A stretch of DNA of 64,000 bases from Brevundimonas mediterranea (GTDB taxonomy: Bacteria > Pseudomonadota > Alphaproteobacteria > Caulobacterales > Caulobacteraceae): assembly GCF_014196125.1 (NCBI RefSeq), contig NZ_JACIDA010000002.1:248001-312000 (forward strand), in the 5' to 3' direction. The notes under the pieces are model-generated. The model saw only the letters and a list, made by a program, of their open reading frames with translations. It was not told the DNA's origin and made no database searches. Below are positions 47,388 through 57,400 of the stretch, piece by piece (the stretch's first letter is position 1; every line of letters starts with the position of its first letter). Made by a program: the position numbers and the translations under genes.

Positions 47388-49613
47388 TCAGAACCGGTAG
47401 GTCAGGCGCGCCGAATAGGTGGTCGGCGGGCCGTAGAAGGCGCTGATCGAGTTGTTGTAGGTCGCGCCCGGGAAGCTGTAGCCCCCGACCTTGTAGCGGA
47501 CATCGGTCAGGTTGCGGCCGAACAGGCCGACCTCCCACTGCTTGCTCGGCGCGATCCAGACCACGCTGGCGTCGGCCAGGACATAGCCGTCCTGGTCCAG
47601 GATGGGGTCCGGCGTGTCGAACAGGTGGTAGTCCGACCGGTAGGACAGCGACGGCGTCACCCGGATCTCCCCGCCCAGGATGTCGCCCCGCCAGGTCATG
47701 CCGTAATAGGCCGACCATTCCGGCGAGTTCTGCGGCTCGCGGGTGTCCGAGATATCGACCGGCGTGCCCGTGATCCGGGTGATGAACTCGTCGAACTCGT
47801 TCTTCAGATAGCCCAGCGAGAAGTTGGCGGTGATGTCGTCGGTCAGGAAGGCCGACCCTTCCAGCTCGAAGCCGTAGATGGTCGAGGCGCCGGCGTTGTC
47901 GACCACCGAGGCGATGCCGACGGCCGGGGCCGTGGCCACCTGCTGGGTCGTGATCTGCTGGTCCTTGTAGTCGGAATAGAAGACCGCCGAGGCGAAGTTC
48001 ATACGCCGGTCGAAGGCCGACCCCTTCAGGCCCAGCTCATAGGTGGTGACCGTCTCGGGCTGGTAGCCATTGACCGTCTGCGGCACCAGGGCGGCGTCGC
48101 CCCGCATGTCCCAGCCGCCCGACTTGAAGCCCTGGCTGACCGAGGCGTAACCGGTAACCTCCTCGGTGAAGTCATACGAGATGCTGGCGCGCGGCGTGAA
48201 CTTCTCGAAAGTGTCCGAGGCGGTGTAGTCGGTGCGTGTGGCGAAGATCGGCCGGGCGACCCCGCCGGTGTAGGGCGTCGGCGTGGCGCCCAGATAGAAG
48301 AGGCGCAGGACCGAGGCGTCCTTGTCGTCCTTGGTGTAGCGCCCGCCCAGCGAGACGTGGAGCCGGTCAGAGATGTCGTAGCTGAAGTCGCCGAACACCG
48401 AGAAGGACTTTGTGTCCACCGACCCCGCCGCCGCGATGGCCAGGCCCAGATTGCCCGCGATGGTGTCGAAGGCGCCCGAGGAGGTGCCGTCCAGATAGAA
48501 GACGCCCGCCACGCCCGACCAGCGATCTCCGGTGAACAGGGCCTGGAACTCCTGGGTGAACTGGTCGTCCGAATAGATGGCCGGCACGTCCAGGGTCGGC
48601 AGCGGCGTCTGGTCGAAGTCGATGACCGTCGAGGTGTCGCCCGACCGATAGGCGGTGATGGACTTGAGGGTCAGCATGTCGTTGACCCGGTATTCGCCGG
48701 TCAGGGACACGCCCTCGGTGACCACCTTCTGCTCGCCGGTAATCCCGGCGTAGGTGTCATATTCGCTGGCCGGAGGCGTATAGCCGCCAGTGGTCGAATT
48801 CACTTCGCGGTGGCCGTGACGGGGGCTGGAATCGTCCTCGACCCGATCCCAGGCCAGTCGGAAGAACAGGTTCTCATTCGGCGTCCATTCGGCGCTGGCG
48901 CGATAGGCGGTGACGTCCTTGTCGTACTGGTCCTGGCCGGTGTTCAGGTTCTCGCCGTAGCCGTCGTGCTGATAGGTGGCGACCGCGCCGCCGATGGCGA
49001 ACGCATCACCGACCGGGACCGAGCCGGACAGAAGGAAATTGTGCTCGTTATACGAACCGACCTCGGCCCGCGCCGTCAGGCTGGGATCGGCGCCCAGGCG
49101 TTTGGTGACATATTTGATCGCCCCGCCGATGGTGTTGCGGCCGTACAGGGTGCCCTGGGGCCCGCGCAGCACCTCAATGCGCGAGATGTCGAAAATGTCC
49201 AGCACGGCGCCCTGCGGCCGGGCCACATAGACGTCGTCGATATAGAGGCCGACGCCGGGCTCGAAGCCCCACAGCGGGTCCTGCTGGCCCACGCCGCGGA
49301 TGAAGCTGATCAGGGTCGAGTTGGAGCCGCGGGCGATCTGCACCGTGGCGTTCGGCGTCTGCTGCTGCAGGGCCGTGATATTGGTCGCGCCGGTCTGTTC
49401 CAGACGCTCGGCGCTGAGGGCCGAGACCGCGACCGGCACGTCCTTCAGCTGTTCGTCGCGCCGCCGGGCGGTGACGACGATGTCCTCGACCATATTGGCC
49501 TGTTCTGCATTGGCCGCCTGGGCCGCCGCCTCGGCGTCCTGGGCCGTGGAAGCCCCCGCCAGCACGCCCCAAGCCGCGCCGGCCAGCAGCGCGCACTTCA
49601 CATGATGTCTCAT
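47388..49613 (-). CDS. TonB-dependent receptor
   Basis: A 741-aa outer-membrane receptor. A signal peptide (MRHHVKCALLAGAAWGVLAGASTAQ) is followed by a TonB-box-like MVEDIVVTARRR, the plug domain (VPVAVSALSAERLEQTG, RGVGQQDPLWGFEPGVGLYIDDVY, IEVLRGPQGTLYGRNTIGGAI) and a 22-strand barrel ending in ARLTYRF, the expected terminal aromatic. Substrate unknown: this plug pattern is common in receptors of Caulobacteraceae and sphingomonads for plant-derived or xenobiotic compounds. A divergent TetR gene and a palindrome in the gap suggest its control. Confidence 0.92.
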   Translation of the reverse strand: MRHHVKCALLAGAAWGVLAGASTAQDAEAAAQAANAEQANMVEDIVVTARRRDEQLKDVPVAVSALSAERLEQTGATNITALQQQTPNATVQIARGSNSTLISFIRGVGQQDPLWGFEPGVGLYIDDVYVARPQGAVLDIFDISRIEVLRGPQGTLYGRNTIGGAIKYVTKRLGADPSLTARAEVGSYNEHNFLLSGSVPVGDAFAIGGAVATYQHDGYGENLNTGQDQYDKDVTAYRASAEWTPNENLFFRLAWDRVEDDSSPRHGHREVNSTTGGYTPPASEYDTYAGITGEQKVVTEGVSLTGEYRVNDMLTLKSITAYRSGDTSTVIDFDQTPLPTLDVPAIYSDDQFTQEFQALFTGDRWSGVAGVFYLDGTSSGAFDTIAGNLGLAIAAAGSVDTKSFSVFGDFSYDISDRLHVSLGGRYTKDDKDASVLRLFYLGATPTPYTGGVARPIFATRTDYTASDTFEKFTPRASISYDFTEEVTGYASVSQGFKSGGWDMRGDAALVPQTVNGYQPETVTTYELGLKGSAFDRRMNFASAVFYSDYKDQQITTQQVATAPAVGIASVVDNAGASTIYGFELEGSAFLTDDITANFSLGYLKNEFDEFITRITGTPVDISDTREPQNSPEWSAYYGMTWRGDILGGEIRVTPSLSYRSDYHLFDTPDPILDQDGYVLADASVVWIAPSKQWEVGLFGRNLTDVRYKVGGYSFPGATYNNSISAFYGPPTTYSARLTYRF

Positions 49614-49657
49614 GATCCTACCCCTTTGGTTGTCGTTTCCAGCCCGTTGACGCTTTT

Positions 49658-49671
49658 ATTCAGCGTTCAAT
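49658..49671. promoter_or_regulatory. Candidate TetR operator in receptor/TetR gap
   Basis: ATTCAGCGTTCAAT is an imperfect palindrome (10 of 14 positions match its reverse complement, centred on CG). It lies 45 bases upstream of the receptor start and 132 bases upstream of the TetR start, where a TetR repressor for both directions would bind. Confidence 0.5.
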
Positions 49672-49802
49672 GATTTTCTTGAACCTGACCCGGTTTCCGC
49701 CGTCTGTCAAACCCTCCCCTTACCTTGCGTCGCCGCGCCGCCGCTTCGATCGCGGGCGTGGCGCCGTTGCACCGGTGCGACCGCCCGCCTAGCCTCACGG
49801 AC

Positions 49803-50558
49803 ATGAGCAAGCCCGACGCCTCGTCCCCTGCCGCCCGTCCCATCGCCGCCGCGCGTCGCAAGTCGGCCGCCGACGCCGTTCCAGCGCGACGCGGCCGGCC
49901 GCCCAAGACCCAGGCCAAGGCCGCCGGCGAGACCCGCGACCTGATCCTGGACGCGGCCGAGGACCTGTTCTCCAAACACGGCTTCTACGGCGTCACCATC
50001 CGCGAGGTGGCGCGCGAGGCAGGCGTGGACACCGCACTTGTGCATTACTATTTCGGGGCCAAGCGCGACCTGTTCGACGCCGTCTTCCTGCGCCGGGCCC
50101 AGGTCTGGAACGACGACCGCGTCGCCGCCATCGATCGTTACGCCGAGGCCGCCGGGCCGGACATGACCCTGGAGGGCCTGCTCGAGGCCTTCCTGCGCCC
50201 CCCGTTCGAATGGTCGCTGAAGGGCGGGCCGGGCTGGAAACACTATGCCGCCCTGGTGGCCCAGACCAACGCCAACCCCACCTTCGGCGGCGAGACCATG
50301 GCCCGCTATTTCGACCCGGCCATCCGCCGGCTGATCGAGCTGATCGCCGTGGTCCTGCCGGACGCCAGCGAGGTGGACCTGTACTGGGGCTATCACAATC
50401 TGTCGGGCGCCCTGACCCTGACCCTGGGCGAGACGGGCCGTCTGGACCGGCTGTCGGGCGGCCTGGCCCGATCCGGGGACCTGGAGACGGCCGGCGACTA
50501 TATGGTCCGGTTCGCGGCGGCGGGCTTCCGCGCCGTCGTCGGCATGTCGCCCCGCTAG
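49803..50558 (+). CDS. TetR family transcriptional regulator
   Basis: A 251-aa TetR regulator. A basic Ala/Pro-rich N-terminal tail (about 1-40, ARRGRPPKTQ) precedes the HTH (DLILDAAEDLFSKHGFYGVTIREVAREAGVDTALVHYYFGAKRDLFDAV), followed by the ligand-binding domain. ATG 49803 is chosen; an upstream in-frame start at 49725 would add 26 residues of poor coding quality. It diverges from the TonB-dependent receptor gene, with a palindrome between, and probably represses the receptor-MFS unit. The ligand is unknown. Confidence 0.87.
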   Translation: MSKPDASSPAARPIAAARRKSAADAVPARRGRPPKTQAKAAGETRDLILDAAEDLFSKHGFYGVTIREVAREAGVDTALVHYYFGAKRDLFDAVFLRRAQVWNDDRVAAIDRYAEAAGPDMTLEGLLEAFLRPPFEWSLKGGPGWKHYAALVAQTNANPTFGGETMARYFDPAIRRLIELIAVVLPDASEVDLYWGYHNLSGALTLTLGETGRLDRLSGGLARSGDLETAGDYMVRFAAAGFRAVVGMSPR

Positions 50559-51088
50559 CTGAAGAAGATCGCCCACATCAGCCGGCCAGGCAGGAAGGTC
50601 AGCAGGCCGGCGACGATCAGCCCGCCCACGAACATCCCCGTCATCGCCCGCCGGTGCGTCTGCACCCGATGCCGCCGCGCGGCGTAGACCGCCATCGGCA
50701 GGCCCACCATGGTCCAGCCGCTGAGCAGATGGATCAGCGACAGACCCGCCGGCCCGCCCGGATTGATCGCGTGGATGAAGAAGGAGCTGACCGCCGTCGT
50801 CCCCATGGCCAGCACCCAGGTCCAGCCCAGCGCCCGGTGCAGCCGCGTCCCCTTGATCCCCGCCAGCAGCACGATGCCGATGGCGAGGGCGGTCAGGGCC
50901 GCCGCCACATGGATCTGGATCGCGGTCGGCGCCGCCGCCAGAAGGCCGAAGTCGGGCGCGCGCAAACTGAACCCGAGCAGGGCGATCCGCCCCCCGTCCG
51001 CCGCCAGATAGGCGACAATGGGGGCGCCCAGCAGGACCAGGGCGACGATGGACGGGACGAAACGGGCGAGACGGGCGTGACGAAACAA
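50555..51088 (-). CDS. DUF2306 family membrane protein
   Basis: A 177-aa membrane protein with four TM segments matching DUF2306 (the HXXXH-like HVAAALTALAIGIVLLAGIKGTRLHRALGW region, then SSFFIHAINPGGPAGLSLIHLLSGWTM and RAMTGMFVGGL). The start is a TTG at 51088 because a perfect GGAGG ribosome site lies six bases upstream (51095-51099); no ATG is well placed. It overlaps the TetR stop by 4 bases convergently and diverges from the LytTR regulator gene across 122 bases. Confidence 0.8.
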   Translation of the reverse strand: MFRHARLARFVPSIVALVLLGAPIVAYLAADGGRIALLGFSLRAPDFGLLAAAPTAIQIHVAAALTALAIGIVLLAGIKGTRLHRALGWTWVLAMGTTAVSSFFIHAINPGGPAGLSLIHLLSGWTMVGLPMAVYAARRHRVQTHRRAMTGMFVGGLIVAGLLTFLPGRLMWAIFFS

Positions 51089-51210
51089 GGGGAACCTCCG
51101 GCGATCTGTCTCGCCGCTTCTGACGCACGGCTCGCGGTCGCGCCTCCCGTCCTGCGTCAACGACCACCTCGGCTTCGCGAACGGACACCCCTTCCTCAGC
51201 AAGGGAAATC

Positions 51211-52017
51211 GTGATTTCAGACAGGCGCCCTTCCTTGAAAGCCGCCATGACGTCTCCCGCCGCCGACAGTCGCCAAACCTTCCTGCGCGGCCTGGTCGTC
51301 GCCACCCTGGTCGGCGTCTTCCTGGCTACGACCGGGGCCTTCGGCAGCGCCAACGCCCCCTATCTCCAGCGTCTGGCCTACTGGGTGTTGGTGATGATCC
51401 TGGGCGGACTGTGGGGCCATATGTCCAGCCGGGTCGTGACCCGGTTCATCGACGTGGACGACCGCCCCTGGGTGACGGTCGCGGTGATGACCGCCGTGAT
51501 CACCGGCCCCCTCAGCGTCATCGTCTGGGCGGCGACGGGCCTGTTCTTCGCGCAGAAACTCTATCCGCTGGCGGCCCTGCCCCAGCTGTTCGGCCCGGTG
51601 CTGGTCGTCACCCTGGCGGTCACGACGGTCAACGTCTTCCTGGGCCGGGCCCAGCCGGTCCAGACCCATGCTGCGGCCCCCTCCCCAACGTCGTCGCCGG
51701 CGCCCGTCCGTTTCCTGGATCGACTGCCGTTCAAGCTCAGGGGCGCGACCCTGCACGCCGTCCAGGCCGAGGATCACTATCTGCGTCTGCACACCGACCG
51801 AGGCTCGGACCTGATCCTGATGCGCCTGTCCGACGCGGTTGAAGAGCTGGAGGGGCTGGAGGGCGCCCGCACCCACCGCAGCTGGTGGGTGGCGCGGTCG
51901 GCCGTGCGCGGCGTCGATCGCGGCGACGGCCGCGCCACCCTGACGCTGGAGGGCGGCCTCAGCGTCCCCGTCAGCCGCCGCTACGCCCGCGCCCTGCGCG
52001 AAGCCGACTGGTGGTGA
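51211..52017 (+). CDS. LytTR family DNA-binding regulator with membrane domain
   Basis: A 268-aa protein with about four N-terminal TM segments (LRGLVVATLVGVFLATTG onward to about 145) and a C-terminal LytTR DNA-binding domain (KLRGATLHAVQAEDHYLRLHTDRGSDLILMRLSDAVEEL, HRSWWVARSAVRGV). A GTG at 51211 follows AAGGGA; ATG 51247 is an alternative. Membrane-anchored LytTR regulators respond to unknown signals. It is divergent from the DUF2306 membrane gene, which it may control. Confidence 0.82.
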   Translation: MISDRRPSLKAAMTSPAADSRQTFLRGLVVATLVGVFLATTGAFGSANAPYLQRLAYWVLVMILGGLWGHMSSRVVTRFIDVDDRPWVTVAVMTAVITGPLSVIVWAATGLFFAQKLYPLAALPQLFGPVLVVTLAVTTVNVFLGRAQPVQTHAAAPSPTSSPAPVRFLDRLPFKLRGATLHAVQAEDHYLRLHTDRGSDLILMRLSDAVEELEGLEGARTHRSWWVARSAVRGVDRGDGRATLTLEGGLSVPVSRRYARALREADWW

Positions 52018-52030
52018 CGACCGGGGCCGG

Positions 52031-52486
52031 TCAGGGCGCCGGCGCGACTTTCAAGGCGGAGGCCGAGGCCGCACAGCCGCTCAGGGTGTCGTCGCCGATC
52101 TCGACCCGCGCGGTCAGCGGATAGGTGCGGTCGCTCATGCCGTCCGAACATTCGGTAGCGATCAGCACGACGTTCATCGCCGCATTCAGGTCGGTGGAGG
52201 TGGCGTAGGTGGCGACCGTCCCCTGAACCGTCGCCCCGCGGTTGGGGGCCCGCTGCGTCGGCTGGTCCATCCGGGTGTAGATCAGGGTGTCCGGCGTGAT
52301 CTCCACGCTCCAGAAGGGTTCGGTCCCCAAGGCCCGCACGGGCTTACCCAGATCGACCCCCGCCAGAACCGGCGCGGCCTCAGGCGGCGGGGCGGCCTCA
52401 GGCGCCTTGTCCCGACGGTCGTAGCAACCGACCAGGGTCAGGCCGAGAACCGGCCCGATCAGCAATGTGGTGAGTATGGCGCGCAT
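52031..52486 (-). CDS. Lipoprotein of COG3650 type
   Basis: A 151-aa lipoprotein: signal peptide with lipobox LVGC, then a domain like the COG3650 predicted membrane protein family (LGTEPFWSVEITPDTLIYTRMDQP, ATECSDGMSDRTYPLTARVEIGDDTLSGCA with a possible disulfide). Function unknown; it is in the outer-membrane or periplasmic lipoprotein class. It ends 13 bases from the LytTR gene (convergent) and diverges from the DNA methyltransferase gene. Confidence 0.72.
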   Translation of the reverse strand: MRAILTTLLIGPVLGLTLVGCYDRRDKAPEAAPPPEAAPVLAGVDLGKPVRALGTEPFWSVEITPDTLIYTRMDQPTQRAPNRGATVQGTVATYATSTDLNAAMNVVLIATECSDGMSDRTYPLTARVEIGDDTLSGCAASASALKVAPAP

Positions 52487-52565
52487 GACGGACCCCCGCG
52501 TTCAGCCTGCAGGTGTGGACGGGGCCGGCCTCGGTCAAGGGGCCGGGCTGAGTTATGGTGGCCGC

Positions 52566-53732
52566 ATGTCGATTCGCCCGACCGCCTATGAATTCTTCGC
52601 CGGGGGCGGTCTCGCGGGCCTGGGCCTGTCCGGCGCGAGCCTCTCAGGCCAGAGATGGGCCGGCGTCGACACCGTCTTCGCCAACGACATGGACCCCGCC
52701 AAGGGGCGGGCCTTCGTCGCCAACCATCCCGACATCCGCTTCCATCTGGGCGACGTCTGGTCCCTGCGCCCCGCCGACCTGCCGGGCGCGCCCGATCTGG
52801 CCTGGGCCTCGTCGCCCTGTCAGGACGTCAGCCTGGCCGGGGCGCGGGGCGGACTGGAGGCCGGTCGATCCGGCGCCTTCTGGGGCTTCTGGCGTCTGAT
52901 CCAGGGTCTGGCGGTCGAGGGACGGGCGCCCCGCGTCATCGTGCTGGAAAACGTCATCGGTCTGCTGACCTCGGGCCCTAAAGACGAATTGGGCCGGGAT
53001 TTTTCCGCCGTCTGCGCCGCCATGGTCCAGGCCGGCTATCGCGTCGGGGCGCTGGAGATGGACGCCGCCCACTGGCTGCCCCAGTCACGCCCGCGCCTGT
53101 TCGTCGTGGCGGTTCAGGAGTCGGCCCTGAATGGCGCGCCCGAGGCCTCCGCCCCCTCGGGACCCTTCCACTCCGCACGCCTGGTCGCCGCCCATGCCCG
53201 GCTGCCGGACGCCGTGCGCGAGGCCTGGGCCTGGTGGAGCCTGCCGGTCCCGCCCCGGCGCAATCTGGATCTGGCCGCCCTGCTCGAGCCGGATGGATCC
53301 GTGGAATGGCTGGACGACGGCGCGGACATCCTGGCCCTGGCCGCCCCGCTGCACCGCGCCCGGATCGAGGCCGCCGTCGCCTCCGGCCGACGCGTCGTCG
53401 GCGCCGCCTATCGTCGGGTGCGGACCGAAGACGGCCGCAAGGTCCAGCGGCTGGAGATCCGGTTCGACGGCCTGGCCGGCTGTCTGCGCACCCCGGCGGG
53501 CGGGTCGTCGCGGCAATATGTGGTGGTCTGCGACGGCGGTCGGGCGCGGGTGCGACGCCTGACCGGGCGCGAGGCGGCAAGGCTCATGGGCGTGTCGGAC
53601 GACTATCGTCTGCCCGGCAGTGAGAGCGCGGCGCTTAAATTGATGGGCGACGCCGTCGCCGTGCCCGTGGTGCACGCCCTGACCGAAGGCCTGCTTCTGC
53701 CGGCCCTGACCTTGCGTCGCACAGCGGCCTGA
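52566..53732 (+). CDS. DNA (cytosine-5-)-methyltransferase, solitary
   Basis: A 388-aa C5 DNA methyltransferase. Motif I is FFAGGGLAGLG (about 10-20), motif IV SSPCQDVSL with catalytic Cys85, motif VI LENV (127-130), motif VIII QSRPRLF (173-179) and motifs IX-X near the C terminus (LMGVSDDYRLPG, LMGDAVAVPVV). The target-recognition region is short. There is no restriction endonuclease, repair nicking enzyme or other restriction-modification gene next to it, so it is an orphan methyltransferase. Recognition sequence unknown. ATG 52566 starts MSIRPTAYEFF. Confidence 0.9.
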   Translation: MSIRPTAYEFFAGGGLAGLGLSGASLSGQRWAGVDTVFANDMDPAKGRAFVANHPDIRFHLGDVWSLRPADLPGAPDLAWASSPCQDVSLAGARGGLEAGRSGAFWGFWRLIQGLAVEGRAPRVIVLENVIGLLTSGPKDELGRDFSAVCAAMVQAGYRVGALEMDAAHWLPQSRPRLFVVAVQESALNGAPEASAPSGPFHSARLVAAHARLPDAVREAWAWWSLPVPPRRNLDLAALLEPDGSVEWLDDGADILALAAPLHRARIEAAVASGRRVVGAAYRRVRTEDGRKVQRLEIRFDGLAGCLRTPAGGSSRQYVVVCDGGRARVRRLTGREAARLMGVSDDYRLPGSESAALKLMGDAVAVPVVHALTEGLLLPALTLRRTAA

Positions 53733-53783
53733 AGCCCGCAGGATCGACCCGGCGACGCCGGATCGATCATCCAGGCGCCTGGC

Positions 53784-54143
53784 TCAGCGCTGGACCCACT
53801 GGCCCTGGGCGTTGCGGTACCACTGGCCCGACTGGATGCGGGGCAGAAGCTGGCTTTCGAACATCCGGGCGCCGGCGACGTCGGCGCTGGTGCCGGCGTC
53901 GGCCGCGCTGCGGGCGTAGGCGGCGCGGCGGCCGGCGTTCATGGCGTCCACGGCGGCGCGCAGGGCGGCGTCGGACGTGCTGACGCGGAAGCCGACGAAG
54001 CCGTCGGCCTGTTCGCCGACCGTGCCGGCGGCCTTGGCCTGGTCGACCAGGGTCTTCTGGGCTGCGGTCTGGGCCAGGGCGGCGCCGCCGAACGACACGG
54101 CGGCGGCCAGGGCGCCGATGGCGAGGAATTTACGAAGGCTCAT
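53784..54143 (-). CDS. ydbL: YdbL family periplasmic protein (DUF1318)
   Basis: A 119-aa exported protein: signal peptide MSLRKFLAIGALAAAVSFGGAALAQ and a DUF1318 domain (VDQAKAAGTVGEQADGFVGFRV and the IQSGQWYRNAQGQWVQR tail). In E. coli ydbL is encoded with ydbH and ynbE in a phospholipid-transport operon, and the same three genes lie together here. It is the last gene of the unit, following ynbE. ATG 54143 is chosen over an in-frame ATG six codons upstream because it begins a typical signal peptide. Confidence 0.87.
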   Translation of the reverse strand: MSLRKFLAIGALAAAVSFGGAALAQTAAQKTLVDQAKAAGTVGEQADGFVGFRVSTSDAALRAAVDAMNAGRRAAYARSAADAGTSADVAGARMFESQLLPRIQSGQWYRNAQGQWVQR

Positions 54144-54175
54144 GTCGGCCTGTCCTTTCAAAAGAAGCGAGGCGA

Positions 54176-54364
54176 TCAGAAGAGGTTCGGGTTCTGCTGA
54201 AGCAGTTGCTGCAGCTCCTGATCCAGCCGGACGCGGACGTCTGCATCCAATTTGGCGTAGATCTGGATCGGCGCAACCTCCAGACGGATGGTCGGGGCGC
54301 AGGCCGCCACGGCGACGACGACCGCCCCGAGGCCGAGTCCGGCCAACTTGCGCTTGTTGATCAT
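54176..54364 (-). CDS. ynbE: YnbE family lipoprotein
   Basis: A 62-aa lipoprotein: MINKRKLAGLGLGAVVVAVAAC gives a lipobox ending VAAC, followed by a short conserved helix (PTIRLEVAPIQIYAKLDADVRVRLDQELQQLLQQNP). In E. coli YnbE forms a beta strand that interacts with YdbH in the outer-membrane-facing end of the phospholipid bridge. It lies between ydbH and ydbL, in the same order as in E. coli. Confidence 0.88.
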   Translation of the reverse strand: MINKRKLAGLGLGAVVVAVAACAPTIRLEVAPIQIYAKLDADVRVRLDQELQQLLQQNPNLF

Positions 54365-54441
54365 GGCGAGAACTCCGGGTCGGTCAAGGTTGAGAGGGTC
54401 ATTAGCACGCTATCGCGTGAACGGTCGCTGAATGGTTCGGC

Positions 54442-57400
54442 TCACGGCGTCTCGGCCGCCGGAACCGGCACAGGTGCAGGCGCAGACGCCGGCTCGGGTT
54501 CTTTCTGACCCTGACGCGCCCGATTGACGGCCATGATGTCCGAAAACAACTGGTTGGCGTTCAGGGTGGTGTCCAGCGTCAGGTCGATCTGGGTGCCCGA
54601 CGGCAGGGGCAGTTCCCGGTTCAGGAACTCCCGGCTGATCAGCTCGGCCACCGTCAGGCGCAGTTCCTGGCGCTGCGGCGGTTCGTGCCGCCCCCGGATG
54701 TGGAACAGGACCGAGATCCGTCCCTCGTCCAGACTGTTCACATCCGCGCTCAGCACGTCGAAGGCCAGATGCTCCATCGCCTGATAGGCCAGGTCCTCGA
54801 CCATATTGGGCGGCACGTCGGCGCCCCCGCCGCCCGCGTCCACGTCGGTCAGCACCTCGCGCTGGATCGACAGCCGTCCCGGCTGGACCGCGCCCAGGGC
54901 GCCGGCCGTGATCTTCAGGCCCAGTTTCGGGTCCATGGTGAAGGGCAGCCGGCCCGACACCACCGCGTCCAGCATCACCTTGTCGGCGAAACCGCTGTCG
55001 GCGACCACATCCCCCAGCTGGACCCGGTCCAGCACGATGACCCCGCTATAGGCCTGGGTCGGGTCCAGCGGCACGACCAGGGGCTCGATGGAGACGGTCC
55101 CGCCCCCGGCCTGGACCGACCCGCCGGCGATACTGATCCCCGCCGCGTCGATGGCGAAGTTCAGGTCCAGGGCCGTGGCGTCGGCCCCGATGTCCAGGCT
55201 GTCGACCGTCAGCCTCTGGTTCGGCGCCGTGACGATGGCAGGGCTCAGGCTGGTGAATTCGATCTCGCCGCGTGCGCCCTTGACCGGCCCGGCGGGGCTG
55301 ACGAAGTCCAGCCCCGGCACGCTCAACCGCCCGCTGGACGTCGGCTCGCCGTCCTTGGTCCAGTCGAACCGGCCGTCGAACCCGACGACGCCGGTCGCCG
55401 GCGACTGGACGAAGGCCTCGACCAGGGGGCTCAGCATCGAGGGCTGAAGGCCGCCCTCGACGAACCGCACCTCCGGCGCGGCGATATGAACGCCCCCGGC
55501 CCCGGTTCGACCGTCGTGGGCCAGGGTCAACCGCCCCAGGGTGGTCGCGGCCGCCTTGCCGGTTCCCTTCAGGTCGAACCCGCCGGTCCAGCGCTCATTG
55601 GCCAGGGTCGCCTGGCCCGAGGCCGCCAGGGTCTCGAACCGTTTGGGCGTGGTCGCATCGACGACCTGGGCCCCCGCCACCGTCGCCGTCAGCCCGACCC
55701 CCGCCTTGGTCCCATCGACCACCACTCGGCCCGAGGCCTCGGCGAACCGCATGCCCAGGAAGGGGGCGTCGGCCGACACGCCCTGGAACCCGCCGACCAC
55801 GCGCCAGACGCCGTCCTTGGAACTCAGCAGGGGTCCGGTCTCGGGACACAGTTTCCCGGCGACCTGATGGACGTCGTTCTCGTCCAGCTCCAACCGCTCG
55901 ACCGTCAGGTCGACACAGTCCGGGGTGACATAGGTCAGCCGCCCGTCGGCCATGGCCAGCAGGCCGCGCGTCCGGGCGTCGATCCCGCGCGCCAGATCGA
56001 AGTCCAGCCGCGCCCGCCCATCCAGCCGCGCCTCGAAGCCGCTGTCCGTCAGCCGCCATTCCGGCACGGTCACGGCCATTTCCGGCAGACCCCGCCCCCG
56101 CGTCGCCGTCAGATTCAGCGCCCCGCCGCCCAACCGTCCCGGTTCGGCCTGATAGGCGCCCGCGCCCCCCTGGGCGACCGTCAGCACCCCGCCGTTGGCC
56201 GGAGTCAGGGTCACGGGCCGGGCCAGGGTCACGCTGGTCCCCGCCGAACCCGTAGTGAAGCGGATGGCGGGCGCGTTCAGGGCGAAATCCCCCAGCGCGG
56301 TCTTCATCTCGGTCAACTCGGCGATCTCATCCGGCCCGACCGGCCCGAACAGGGGCCAGGCGCCGCCCGCCGAGCGCAGGCCGCCTTCGGCCGCGATCCG
56401 CATCGCTCCGTCCTGAACCACGTCGAGGCTCAGTTCGCCCCGCGCCTGTTTCAGCATCAGGTCGCCGAAGCCGATCCGGTCGAACGCCGCCATCACCGGC
56501 CCGGTCGCCTCAAAGGCCGTATCGCGCCCGCCCATCGACAGACCATTCGACTGGATCGAAAGCCCCTGGGCCTCAGCTTCGCCGGCCTGGCCGGAAGCCG
56601 CCGTCAAGTTCAGCGGCGTCTCCAGGCTCCAGCGCACAGCCTCATCGCGCGACACCGTCAGCCGACCGCCCGCCGCCGAACCGGCGACCTGACGCGCCGC
56701 AAGGCCCGGCCCATCGATCGCCGCCGCCTTCAGGTTCAGGGCGGTCGCGCCTTCCAGCCGGAAGGTCTCGATCCATCCGGCCGTCACGCCGTCGAACCGC
56801 GCCGACAGCTCCGCGTCCCGCGCCTGGGTCTGCTGTCCGCCTTGACCCAAGCCCAGCGCGCCGCCGACCAGACGGGCGTCGATCACGGCCCGGCCGTCGC
56901 CGCGCCGCCTCTTCATGTCGGGATAGGGCAGGTCGCCGGTCAGGCTCAGCCGCATCGCCCGGCCGTTCAGGGCGGCGGTCTGGACCCGGTCGCCCCCAGC
57001 CTCGACCCGCAGGGCGATCCGGTCGTCGGTCGTCGTCAGATCGACGACGGCGCCCAGGCCTTCCGCCTCGAATTCTCCGCTTTTCAGCGCCGCACGCGGC
57101 ATCCGCGCGCTCAACCGCATCAGCTTGCCGTCGTCCACCCGCGCATCGGCCAGCAATTGCACCGGCCCATATTCTGTATCGAGCCGCGCCCGCCCGCCCT
57201 CGACGATCACCAGAGGGCTGCGCGAATCCGGCCTGGGCGGCCCGCCTGTGAACTGTTCGACCAGCGGATCCAGCGACCCCAGGGACAGTTTTCCGTTCTT
57301 CCAGCTGGCCCGCATCACCGGTCGCACCAGGCGGATCCGACTGGGCGTCACCCCCATGCCGGTCTTGGACCACGGCAGGGCCACGGCGTAATCCACCTCG

